Positions 1 through 12,100 of a DNA stretch of 64,000 bases are shown here, in pieces. A model generated the notes under the pieces. That model was not told the origin of the DNA, did no database searches, and saw nothing but the letters and a program-made list of their open reading frames with translations. This DNA comes from Trochalopteron elliotii (lineage: Eukaryota; Chordata; Aves; Passeriformes; Leiothrichidae). The position numbers and the translations under genes were made by a program. Each line of letters begins with the position of its first letter. Position 1 is the first letter of the stretch. Location: assembly GCA_024734555.1 (NCBI GenBank), contig JANPWX010000558.1, positions 62,001-126,000 of the forward strand. The letters run 5' to 3'.

Positions 1-206
1 TGACAGAGAAACAATAAAAAAGGTGAAGAGAATACCATTCTTCCTCAGTTAAAATATCCTGTCCTGCAGTACATGCTTTTGGAAGCTTGTGTGTATTGAG
101 GACTGTAACTGGATCCTTTCCTTACAGTGAATTCTTGTTTAGGAAGAGGCATTACCACTTTTTCTCATCATTGCTCACAGAAAAGGAGTTACTTAAGCTC
201 TTAAGC

Positions 207-270
207 TTTTCTCTTTTTTTTTCTTTTTTTTTTTTTTTTTTTTTTTGTGGGGGGGGGCAGGGGGTGGGGA
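207..270 (+). repeat. T-rich run followed by G-run
   Basis: A CT-rich then pure T tract of about 25 bases, directly followed by tgtggggggggg and a G-rich stretch. Low complexity. Confidence 0.9.
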
Positions 271-1184
271 CACTTTGGAAGAGGGGCATGGAAGTGAGTA
301 TTTTCTAAAACATTGTTTTATACCACTGTCCTCCTCAGCTTTTCCTGGTGCCAAACTCTTCACCATAGTGCAGCTTCCCATTCTGTTTGTTTTAGACCAC
401 ACACTTAAGTTCCTAGTGCTCTCCTTGTCCTGTCGCAAGGTACCAAGCATATCTGAGACATTCTGCCACAGTTCCTCCCCTGTCCCTCTTTTTAAAAGAA
501 AAAGTAGCACTTCAGTCTCTCATGTCAGTATGATGAAAGTAAACGTCTACTGGCTGGGAAGCAGTAATATGTCGTGGTCTCCAAGGAGTAGTGTTTAAGT
601 GTTCCTCAGTGGCCACAGAGCACACTTGGGATCACAGTTCTTCTGTCCTTCTTGTCCTTTTTTGGCCACACAGGTTATGTTGCATTGCTTCCAGTAGGAC
701 CAGGAAGGCTCAGACCTGGTCTCAGAGCCCTAAATAATATGTGACCAAGACATGACCTTCCAACAACAATCCACCAGTTCAAATGTATTTCTGCTTTGGA
801 CCTTAATTTCTCATTTAGATAGGAAGAGAGGAGATGTTGCCATCTGCTTCAGTTTCTAGTTGTGTCCTTGTGCTGTTCTTCAATCCATTGTGAAGTTTGA
901 CCACAGCTTGGGAGAAGGACCAGCTACTGATATTCTTTTCCTTAGTCACAAGCAGGGAAGTAATTTACCCTTCCTGTAACTCATTCTGAACTACTTCTAT
1001 TTGGGGACCATATATCTCATGATTGTGCCCCATATTAGACATTAACCTGTCTGAAGTACAGGATTTGTACTTTTTTATTTTTACTCTAATATGATTTACA
1101 TTAGGTTATATCAGGAGTAACACCTCTGAGTCCTATATAAATAGGGATCACAGTGGTGTGGCAGAAACACAAACATGTTGGTCT

Positions 1185-1580
1185 GAACAAACTTCTGTAG
1201 ACCATCTCATGCAACCTCACACCCAGTGTAGAACAGTCACCAGCATTAGACCATTTTGGCCATTGCTGTCCCTGGCCATGTCTTGAAAATTTCCAAGCAC
1301 AAAGATTGCACTGCCTCTCTGGGTAACCTCTTCCAGTGCTGCACAGATCTCTCAGAGGACAAGTTTTTCTTATTGTCCTATCTGAACCTCAATAATTGTG
1401 GGTTGTGACATTTTTCACCTCATTTTCTCATCTGCTGCCATTTAGAAGAGTTCTCTTCCATATTCTTTGTAACTATCTTTCAAGTACTTGCAGGCTGCTA
1501 TTAGATTGTCCCTTAGTCTCCTCTAAATCACAAATCAAGTTCAGCACGCAGTAATCTCTTCTTACAGGTCATCTTCTCAG
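1185..1580 (-). mobile_element. CR1 LINE fragment, reverse orientation
   Basis: The + strand reads like the complement of a CR1 3' region. It has the phrases tgccatgtcttgaaaatttcc, ctctctgggtaacctcttccagtgct and ttattgtcctatctgaacct in the expected order, and ends near the aggctgctattag..tccc segment. Old and diverged. Confidence 0.75.
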
Positions 1581-2473
1581 GCCCACGACTATTGTATTAT
1601 GTAGTATCTTGCTTACCTCTTTTTAACTAAAGGCTGTGCAGAAATTGTTATGAGAATGGAAAGGAAGAATATTTTCCTAAATGAAAGAACTTAGCAGAAG
1701 ACTGTTTAATGCACATGGCCAAGTAGTGTCAGTAAAGTGTATTTTGCAGAAATCCCTTGTGACTGAGCCCAGCTGTATATCTGGCATGTTTTACTTCAGT
1801 ATTTTGGGTCAGTAGTTTCATATCTTCCCTAGAAGGAGAGGTCTAATCTAAAAAGTAGCAATGGTTCTTACTACCCACAGTTTGCATCTTGTCTAAGTGT
1901 ACATCTGGAACAGCTGTTTGAGGAGGAAATAAAATGAGATAGAGTTAACCACATGACAATATAGTTGTCTCCTTAGAAGGCACAGTGTTTTAAACCTAAT
2001 TAGGATTAGCCAGATTTACTAGGAGCAGGGAGTGTTTCACAGTTGCTAGGGTTGCTTGCCTATTGTTGAACTTTAAAAAAACGTAAGGGCCAGCATTACC
2101 CTTTCAGTTTCGTTGGCTTTGGTAAGACCCAGTAAATCCTCTACAAGACTGAAGCAGACTAAGGATGCAAAATAGCAAAACTGAGATACAATACAGTTAT
2201 TGGGCAGGGAAGACAAAGAAAGGGAACATATTTTAGTGTGCAAGAATGTATGTTGCAGACTGAAATTTCAGCTTAATCTTTTTCAGCTCAGTGTAAGTTT
2301 GATGATCTCTTATATTCTTTGGATTAGAAGAGGCAAATGTAAAGTTACCCTCAAGTAAAAGCCCTGTTCTGGAAAATATTATATTCATATAGTACTATAT
2401 TTAGCCATGTAACACAATGCTTTGCTAATTTACTGGTGGTCAAACCATATAATGAAATTATTTTGTGAAGTTG

Positions 2474-2681
2474 GAAAAGAAAAGGCAAGAGGGACGAAAG
2501 GCAGTCAGGAAAGTGGGTGGGCAGGTGGATGGAGGGAGAAAAGAAGGAAGGGTGAAAAGGAAGGGAAGGGGGGGAGAAAGGAGAAGGAGGGGGAAGGAAG
2601 GAAGGACAGAAGGAAAGGAGGGAAGGGAGGGAGGGAGGAAGGAAGGGAAGGGAGGGAGGGAGGAAGGGAAGGAAGGAAGGG
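2474..2681 (+). repeat. GGAA/GGGA purine-only microsatellite running into the assembly gap
   Basis: About 200 bases of almost pure A/G made of GGAAGGGA-type units, abutting the Ns. Long polypurine tracts of this kind are typical places for assembly failure. Confidence 0.95.
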
Positions 2682-3070
2682 NNNNNNNNNNNNNNNNNNN
2701 NNNNNNNNNNNNNNNNNNNNNNNNNNNNNNNNNNNNNNNNNNNNNNNNNNNNNNNNNNNNNNNNNNNNNNNNNNNNNNNNNNNNNNNNNNNNNNNNNNNN
2801 NNNNNNNNNNNNNNNNNNNNNNNNNNNNNNNNNNNNNNNNNNNNNNNNNNNNNNNNNNNNNNNNNNNNNNNNNNNNNNNNNNNNNNNNNNNNNNNNNNNN
2901 NNNNNNNNNNNNNNNNNNNNNNNNNNNNNNNNNNNNNNNNNNNNNNNNNNNNNNNNNNNNNNNNNNNNNNNNNNNNNNNNNNNNNNNNNNNNNNNNNNNN
3001 NNNNNNNNNNNNNNNNNNNNNNNNNNNNNNNNNNNNNNNNNNNNNNNNNNNNNNNNNNNNNNNNNNNNNN
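2682..3070. other. Assembly gap (389 Ns)
   Basis: Run of N. The true content and length are unknown; the left flank is a purine microsatellite, the right flank ordinary sequence. Confidence 1.
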
Positions 3071-5421
3071 CCTTTTGGTGCCTGTGTACTTGCAGATCAT
3101 TGTTCCATTGTCAGGTTTAACAAATGTCGGGAATCAAGGAGCTGTAGGCAGAGGTAGCAGGAGGCCTTCAGCAGAGTGAATCAATTTACCCTTTTACAGC
3201 CTGTCAATAAGGAAATAACAGGGGGGCCTGCAACAGCCTGTGAGGTCTAATGCAAATCTCAATTTCTCTGTCAAAGTGAATAAGCCCAACATTCACTGCT
3301 TTTTGACAGATTAGTCAGTTATGAAATAAGAAGAGACAGCATGTAGTTCTAGGCCCGTGATTCACCCCCACCAATCATGAAAAAAGAACATAACATAGAA
3401 AAAAACAAGACTCTTTTAAATTAGTTATCAAAGTATGTATTTTAAAGCTTCCTTGAAATTCTCCATTAAAACTTGCCCTTACCAGCATTGTCTCACAAAT
3501 GGTAATTAACCAATTGGTAATCTCACAAATAAGGGATTTACAATACTGTGAAAGAGACTCTGCCAATGGAAACTTTTCACCAACCCTTACACCTTTGCAC
3601 ACGCACCTGAAACCCACCCCAGTTTCCACTCCAATGAGTAGAACCAGCACAACGTGCAATATTCCTCACTCATCTCCATGTCAGGATTCTAAGCAGCAGC
3701 TCAGCTCCAACTCACCTCATCTCACCTCATAGGCACATTGTCATTGCTGAACTTGACATATTACTGTAAAGATCATTTCCCTAGCTTGCTGTTTCAACTA
3801 CATTACTCTTCTATTAATATCTAAATAGCTGAATCCTTATATTCTGTTAAATCCAAAAGTAGATTGCACTTTCCAGGGTTGTTCAAAGCATGTGTCCTGC
3901 TACCTATCTGAATTTCTTATTCAGCACCAAGAGATTAATTCAAACCTCCAGTGCCAAACTCCATGTCACACTTCTTAGATTTTTCAAACATACTGTAATG
4001 AATAATAATACTAGCACCATGACAGTGTGTATACTGTTTAATGAAGGTTAGCCTAAAAAAATTGTAAAACTAGGCCATTGGGTTTATGTTTCTGTTTTCT
4101 TCGTATTTGACATTCATTTTCTGTCCTGCTTTTCTAAGAGAATTTTTTAAATCAGATAAACTTAATGGGAAGCAAAGATAGATAAGGGTTTTAAGTAAAG
4201 AAGGTGCTTGCACTTATTACTGTGAGATTTTCATGAAAATGTGGAACTATTCTCAGAGCCTCAATACCACTATTTTATTGAAGAAAAAATCTCTGTGGCA
4301 TCTATCTTTTTAGCTCTGTACCTTTCTCATCAGAAAACCAATAATGCTTCTCAGTGCCCATGAAATATGCCTTTGTTGCTTTGTAAAAGGGAAGGCAAAA
4401 GTTTTTACGTTTGCAAGACCTATCTCCACCTGGTAAAACTGAGTGTTCTAACCATGCCTACTAGAAAACAAAGGCATTCTAAGCTCAAGACATGTTCGCC
4501 CTCATGTAAATCCATGAGTTTCAGCAGAATTATTTTTGATTTATATAGATTCAAAACCAGCTCACATCTATATATAAATTTGTATTTGAAAGGATGAATC
4601 ACCGGTGGTTTTGCTCAAGAATAGAGTTTTCATGATTCTGTTTTGTGATTGTATAAAAATGTTAGGAGCATACTTTTTTGTATTGCTTTCTTATGTTTAA
4701 AAGGTGAGTGTAAGATACCAAAAGCTTATTTGAGCATTAACACACAGCTACAAAAGCCTGATTTTTATCAACACGACTCTCAATTGCTGCTTTTGAAATA
4801 CACAGTGTAGATACCTTTTTAATAGGTGTGGATCAGAACCCACTGTAGTTAACACAAATCACTGAAGATCTCTGAACATTTCAATAGATGTTTGATTAAT
4901 AATGCAAGAAATGCTGAACACACTGGTTTGCTCATGTGTGTCAGTAGCACTCAGCTTGATTATTTATTGTAGAATCAAGTCCATACCAGCAGGGTATTTA
5001 AAAACACTCCTCATCTGCCTCATATAATATGGAGCAAGAGTAATTCTGCTGAAACTAGAGGTATTACCTTTGTTCTGCGTGTTAGATACACATCCATTTT
5101 CTTAAATGACTGCTGAAAACACATTGAAGCCAATTATAGTATTCGCAGCCCTCCTGGGAAAAAACATATTACCAAGCCTGGAATTGACTGGTTATTAATC
5201 TCAGTCTCTTCCAATGAAAGTTCTCACACTAGGTAAACTAACACCAAATAACATTCAATGGCCAAATATGAGCAACTGTGGTTCATTAGGCTAAATTTAC
5301 AGGGTGGTTAAGAACATATATGTTGTCCTTGCTATAAATGGGGACTAGTCTCACACATACACACGACTGCCTTTATAGTCTGCAGAAAGATTATTATTTC
5401 TTTGTCCATTACTAAGCTGAC

Positions 5422-6010
5422 TGTCATGGTTTAACCCCAGTTGGCAACTAAGTACCACGCAGCTGCTCCTTTACTCCTTTTCTTCCCCAGGGAGATGGGG
5501 AAGAAAATCAGGAGAAAAAAAACCCAAAAAACAATGTAACTCATGAACTGAGAAGAGTTTAATAATTGAAAGAATGTAAAATACAATAATAACAACAGTG
5601 CTATTAATACTACTACTACTAATATTAATTTTAATAAAATGGAGAGTGATAGACAAACAAGTGGTGCACAGTATAGTTTCTCACCATGGACCGATGCCCA
5701 GCCCATCCCTGAACAGCAATCAGCAGCTTCCAGCCATCTCACCCCAGTTTATACACTGAGCATGATGTTCAGTGGAATATCCCTTCAGCCAGCTGGGATC
5801 AGCTGTCCTGGCCATGCTTCCTCCCAGATTCTTGTGCACCTACTCACTGACAGGGCATGAGACACTGAAATGTCCTTGGCTTAGAGCAAGCACTGCTCAG
5901 CAACAAGGAAAACATCAGTATGTCAACAACATGGTTCTCACACTAAATTCAAAACACAGCACTGTACCAGCTACTAAGAAAATTAACTCTGTCCCAGCTG
6001 AAACCAGAAG
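5422..6010 (-). mobile_element. Avian endogenous-retrovirus solo LTR, reverse orientation
   Basis: About 590 bases. The + strand starts tgtcatggtttaaccccag and ends near gtcccagctgaaaccag, the ends of a well-known bird LTR. On the minus strand TATAAA (5748-5753) precedes ATTAAA (5558-5563) by about 190 bases, as expected for a promoter and poly(A) signal. No gag, pol or env sequence lies beside it, so it is a solo LTR. The terminal dinucleotides at the right end appear lost and no clear target duplication was found. Confidence 0.8.
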
Positions 6011-7094
6011 GAAGACTTACAATTACCTTTCCTTTACATAGACATTTTAAACCTCAGATTTAAATTTAATTAGCTGCTTTAACATGGTTATAAAATACCA
6101 TCACCATTAAAAAAAACATTGATACTCACTGTAGTTCCAGAATCTCATAATTAATGAATTACCATAAGATAGTCACACAACAGTTTCTTCTCTGACACTA
6201 TTCCAAATCAAGAACATTACTCCACTCCCCATCTTAGAACTAAAATGCAAATAACCTGATGATAAGTGATACATAACCCTAATTCTGAGTTAGCAGGTCT
6301 ATGCTATTTAATAATTCAATAACTGCCTTAACATTGTGATCATTTGTCATTTCAGCCACACAGTTCCTTAAAGACATATTAATATACTTGATTACAAAAT
6401 TCTTTAGCAGGTATACATGTGGGTATACATATACGCACAATGTTTTATATTTACATAAGATTCAAACTGGATCTGGTGCCATGACTTTCATTTCTTTGTG
6501 CATCCATGTTAGTCTTACCACCTGTGTCAGAGGAAACACAACTATGCCTATGTGGGCTCAAGCACTGTAAAATTATAAAATCCTGGTCAAAATCTTATAC
6601 CACATGAAGTGTTTGTACATATGTATATATACATATACATTTATGTGTGGATAGAGAAATGTCATGTTTAAAAAGCCAGTTTCATGGAAAAGTCCTAGCT
6701 TCATATTTCTTTACATCCTTCATATTCACTGTTCCTCTGTATGGGTGCTGTGACAAAATTCAGTTTAGATGTGGAGAATCACAGGAGGATGCACCCTTCC
6801 ATTTCAAGTTCAAAACCAACCTCATATTTTAGATGTAGTACCAGCTGAGCTGAAGCAAGTTTAAATTCAGCTAACTTGGTGAGCTGTTAGTAGTACAAGC
6901 TCCCAATGCAGGAAGGGAGCATTTAAATGTATTTGTCTCTTTGAGTTTAGATAACTTCCAAGCATTCACACCTTTGATTCAGCAATTAAATATAGTTGGT
7001 CTTGTTTTCCTGAATTCTGTAACGCCTACACACCTCATAGCTCATAGAGATACCCACTTGGATCCTGGGCTCCCTTACCTGCCCCGCAGGGTCT

Positions 7095-7385
7095 CCCACT
7101 GCCAGCTGTGCCCCATGACAGGATCAGAAGCAATGGGCACAAACTGAAATGCGGGAGGTTCCATCAGAAAACCAGGAAATATTGTTTTACTGCAAGGCTG
7201 AGCCCTGGCACAGATTGCCCAGGTTGATTATGGAATCTCTCTCCTTGGAGATAATCAAAAACCATCTGGATACATATAGGCAACTGGCCTGAGGTGGTAC
7301 TGCTTGAATATAGGGGTTGCGCCAGATGACCCAGAGGTCATCCAGAGGTCCCTTCCAACCTCAGCTGCTCTCCAGTTCTGTGAAA
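7095..7385 (+). mobile_element. CR1 LINE 3' fragment, sense orientation
   Basis: It contains caatgggcacaaactgaaat, gccctggcacagattgccca, atggaatctctctccttgg and cagaggtcccttccaacctc, and ends ccagttctgtga. This is the standard order of a CR1 3' end. Confidence 0.88.
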
Positions 7386-9089
7386 GCAAACACAACATGT
7401 AAATAAAATTGGGAATCTAAGTGTTTTAAATATCTATTTCACACAAATCATATTTGTCTTCTTTGCTGATATTTTAAAATCTGGTAAATTTAGGAATCTA
7501 TAACAAAGAATCCCAGGCTCTGTATTTTCTCAAACATTCAATCCTGTGAAATGCTGAGTATGTTCACATCTCTATTCACTGTGGTGTTTTTTACACCTGA
7601 TGAACTGAGGTCTCAATAAAATGAAAAGGACCAGTGATTTATTAAAGCCACTGGATTGTACAGGCTGTACAGAACAAAGGAAGTCAAGTCAATTTACTTA
7701 ATGTGCTAGGCAACAATTCTATATTTAGCTTTTTTTCACTTTGCATTGGTTTTAGTTTTTTGACTGCTGGATATGACTTTGCTATCTCTGACATCAATTT
7801 AAAATCAAAATCCTTCTTAGTCATCTCGTTTTAGTGTGAAATTGTAAGTTAAATAAAAATAATATTATTTATTTGGGATTCCTTAAGGAGTTAGGGGAGA
7901 TGCTGTTGTCAGTTTCCCTTGTTCTTCCTTCATCCTTTAACCCTTTAGATTGTTCTCCATGGTATGGTCTTCAAAAGAAACATTATTGTCTGAGGGATAC
8001 AATTTGTGTGTCTTGCTGCTGGTGGCAGAACATTGCATTCCTCTGACTAGCAACATGCTTCAGAGTTCTGCTTAAAATTACCGTGTTGTCAGTAAAAGGA
8101 GAAAAATAAAAACTGGGGTTTTTATATGGTGCAGAATGATTTTACCTCCAGGGATTGAGTGGCTAAAGAAAAAAACCCACCAAAAAAACCCAAACCAAAA
8201 CAAGAAAACAACCCCACATATTTTTACAAGCCTTTTTTAGGGGATCTTGATGACAGTTATTTGTTTTCCATGGTATTTTAAGAAATATGCACATCTCATT
8301 GGATAGAGTCCTAATGTTCTCTATCACTGAATCCACATATCTTCATTATTTTCTGTTGTTATTATTTTACTTTGAATGGATCAGCTAGGATCTGGAATCT
8401 GCTCACATAAACTCAAACGTTTTAATAAGGTATCTGAGCTGCTGGCCTGCTTGTTCTGTCTAAGCAGCAGAGACAAACACCTCTCAATGGCACCTCTGCC
8501 TATCTCAAGCCATACTTTAAAGAAACCTTTTTCTTTCTATTGATTCTAGACAGAGCCTAGGGTGGTATGGCAGGCAAACTTCAGTTATATTAACAGACCA
8601 AACACAGTGGTTTTTAATCTGTATGACAGTACTGAGAGCATGCTCCCCTGATTTATACGTCTATGAAAAATCCTGTATTTTGTCTGTGTTTTTTACGTTT
8701 TCAAAATCTTCTCCTTGTCAGAAATCTCTCCCTCCCCATTAATTCTGAATGTGCAGCCAGTTCAGAAGTGAGAGCTGATGCTTCTTTTCCTCTATCCCAC
8801 TCAGCTGCCAATCATTCCATGAAAAGAAGGAATATTTAAAGAAACAGGATCCCATGAAGCTTGATATGTTCCAAAAAGAAAAAAAACAAAACAACGCATT
8901 CCATGTCAATAAACCTTGAATCACCTTGAATTGAAATGCTGTTTTTACTTCTGTTACTTCTCTGTTCTTTTTCTTCCTATCTATGAGCTCATGTTAATGT
9001 TCAAATAAACAGCAAGTGAAACTTCCAGTCTTACCCTTCAACTCCAAGTTATCTTAAGCAATTCGCAGATGCTTTTTTTCCTACTTCTT

Positions 9090-9120
9090 TTGTTTTTGTT
9101 TGTTTGTTTGTTTGTTGTTG
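9090..9120 (+). repeat. GTTT simple repeat
   Basis: Six or so GTTT units ending in gttgttgg. Confidence 0.85.
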
Positions 9121-12100
9121 GATTTTTTTAATTTTAAGGGGTTTTAGGGTAGTACAACAGCATATCAAAAGGCAGAAAAATCTGAAGGTCTGTTCTGCCA
9201 TCGGAACACAGATAAGGTTGGTGCAGTAAAGAATTTTGCATTGCTGTACATTCTGCTGTGCCCATACTGTGGCTAAAGAACAATAATGCAAACCTTATAT
9301 GTGGAAAGGTGATAAGACTGGCTAAAAAAAGAAACTGAATCTGCGTCAGTGTGTTACTTTTATAGGCCTTCTGTACCCAGAAACTTTTTCTCAGTCTTTT
9401 CAAGGTTTCTTCACAACTGTGAATAGTAAAAACCTTTCTCAGGCTGACATCCAGTCTCTGAGCTTTTCAGGTTAAGAAAAGTCACATGAATCAGTGAAAC
9501 TCATGGATCAGAAGCACTTTAATCAGAAGACATCAGTCTTCACACTGATCAAGCTATTTACACAGCATCAACAGAAGACTAATTTGAACAGAAGCCCGGC
9601 TATACTGATCTTACTACTGTCAATTACATTTTATGCTCTTTTTGTTGCTAGTAATTTCCTTTTTGCTCTACAGCTTTCCTTAGTGGAGCCTCTTCTCCAG
9701 TCTGTAGTGATTCTACACCAATCATTTGTATTGGTTCTCCATTACTGCCTAAGTAAAGGGAAGGATGAACCACTCATGCATGCACAAGGACTACTCGTTA
9801 CCCAGCTGTTCCTGTGGATGCTCTTGGCAGAGCCAGATCTTTTCACACAACCAGAAACAATCAGAACCCAGGAAAAAAAGTCAACAGAAAAACATGAAAG
9901 GGCGTGTGGCCACTGCAGAAACTGGGGAGCAGGATGCAGACTGTCCTTGCAGACTTGAGACGTGCAGGAAGGACTCATCTCCAGCTGACACCGTGTCGTG
10001 CAAACAGCATTTGCTTGTTGCAAAAGAGGCACTGACAACTGTCAGGGCAGTCACAGGTTGTGTTTTGTAGATGAAGAATTGTGCTTTGTGTCCATAAGTC
10101 AAGCAAGGATTTCCATTCTGTCTTAGCCAAGCGCGTACCCACTCTCATCTGAAAATAACATATGCTGCCTTATGAATCAGCATCAAGAGAAGTGCTGAGG
10201 CACAAAGGGAAACTGCTGCCAATCCCTTATGAAAATGGCAGAAGCAAGAAAGGGAAGGCAAATTATAGCAGCAAAAGCCCCTTGGTGAATAGCAATGGAG
10301 GTGGCTCAGGGTAGATTGTTCATAATATTGTAACTAACCTGAAACAAGTCAGTATAAAATTCCTACATTCTCACTCCTGGAGCAAGAAGACAAGATGCAC
10401 TCTTCATTGTAAATTTCAAGGGGAATTGTCTTCTCAAGCTTCAAGTGCCCAAGAGAGAACAGAGAGAGTCAGAATTGTCCTCCTTTCATAGACTTAGCCA
10501 TGTTTGTGAGGCCAAAAAGTTACCGACTTGGTTTTAGCAGCTGGGGATCCTGAGCACAAGCTAAAATGGCTTTATGCCAGTTTTCTCCCCAGTGATTTAA
10601 CTACAGTTGGACCCTTTACATCTGATGAAAAAAAAAAAAACCTTTGAATGTCATCACAAGAGTTGTATTCTAAAAACTACAAATGAAAATAGTAATTGCT
10701 TACTTAAAGAGGCATCAGAGTATAATATGCTTTATAATATGCTTTGATCAGTTTCTTCTAGAAATTCCTGCATGGAAGATGTAATGTTAAATATCAAATA
10801 TCAAATATCTTATTAATGTCTCTTTTGAAGACAGTTGACATTATATGGGATTTCTGATTTAGCAGAGGGGTACAAAATACATGAAAATGGAATATAAACA
10901 AAAGCTTACCTTAGAAAAATATAAGAACTGCGATTGCAGTTAAATCATAATACAAATGTGTTTTCGCAGTATGTGCATGGTCATGACACTGGGTGTCCCC
11001 AGTCAGTGCGGGGGATAATGTGAGTTGAAGGCAGCTCAACCCCATTGCTCTCACTGAAATTATTCTGTTAGTTTTTCAGCTTTTATACTTTATGTTGGGT
11101 CATGTAAGCACAGTCTTCTTTGCAAGTCTGGCTAACTCAGGGAGGTGTTCATGTTCTTTTAATGAATTCAAGGAGAAACTTTTAAACTATCAGTTGATTC
11201 ACTTAAAATCAGCTTCTTTGCAACAGCTGTGGACAGCTGCATTATTCCCTGGGTTTCACAGGCACTTCATCCTTGCCCATCTTCAATGAGCCATCTTCCA
11301 TCATAAGTGTTGATTCAGAGAGCAACATTCCACCTCTCAGAGTTTCATCTGTCACAAAATGATGCAAAATTCTGATAACCCACACTAAGAAATTACTAAT
11401 TCCTTCAGGGTCACACAGTGAGATGGACTTTAGATCAGCACAGAGGACAAAAAACTGCCAGGTGATGAAGAGAAAGTCTGCACTATAACATATTAAGATC
11501 CAGTGAGCTACAGCTCCAAAGGAAGTGGCAGGGTGTCATTGCTCTGTGCAGGGAAATGTTATTTTTTTACCAGTTGACAAGTGGAGGTGCCAAATGTGTG
11601 ACTTCTATTCAATGTTGGTGCCCTTTTGCTGGTAGATCTGCAGCAGCAGTGAACTGTAAGTCACTGTGCTGATTTTCTCTGGCACTTCAGCTCAGCAACT
11701 GCCATTTCTCAGTCTCATTCTTCTTTCTGCCTTCATGTGTCCTGCAGAGGGTAAGAAATAATAAACCTGGGTACTTCTTAGGCAGAGACCTCCTCTAGAG
11801 CTGAAGTACCTCTGAAACTACGCTGAGTGTAGATCAGAATCTTGTCTAGGACATGAAGTAGGTGGTCACTTGGATATTTTTCCTCCTGTGTACTAAGGCT
11901 CAGCAAATCCTGCATAATATAATGTCTTCCTGAAGAACTTCCTGTAGAGGTGTTGTGAAAGAGCTGAAACTCAGTGAGAGGGGAAGAAAAGACTGGTATA
12001 TCAGCTGCAAAGTGACTTTCAGAGATCAGTGTCTTAGAAATTTGCTAAGCAGAAGAGGGCTTCCATTAAATTTTCTACTAATTTAAGAAAGTAATTTGTA

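Noticed and set aside
2351..3157. Long open frames on both strands across 2.4-3.1 kb
   Set aside because: They exist only because of the purine repeat and the run of Ns.
9494..9958. 154-codon open frame on the + strand with hydrophobic stretches
   Set aside because: No recognisable family, no splice or promoter context, and it sits in PRMT8 intron 1. The DNA vaguely resembles a reversed LTR (actttaat near 9518), but not enough to call.
10224..10260. Phrase gaaaatggcagaagcaagaa reminiscent of the PRMT8 exon 1 Lys-Met-Ala-Glu region
   Set aside because: Neither the upstream Met-Gly start nor the following residues and donor are present.
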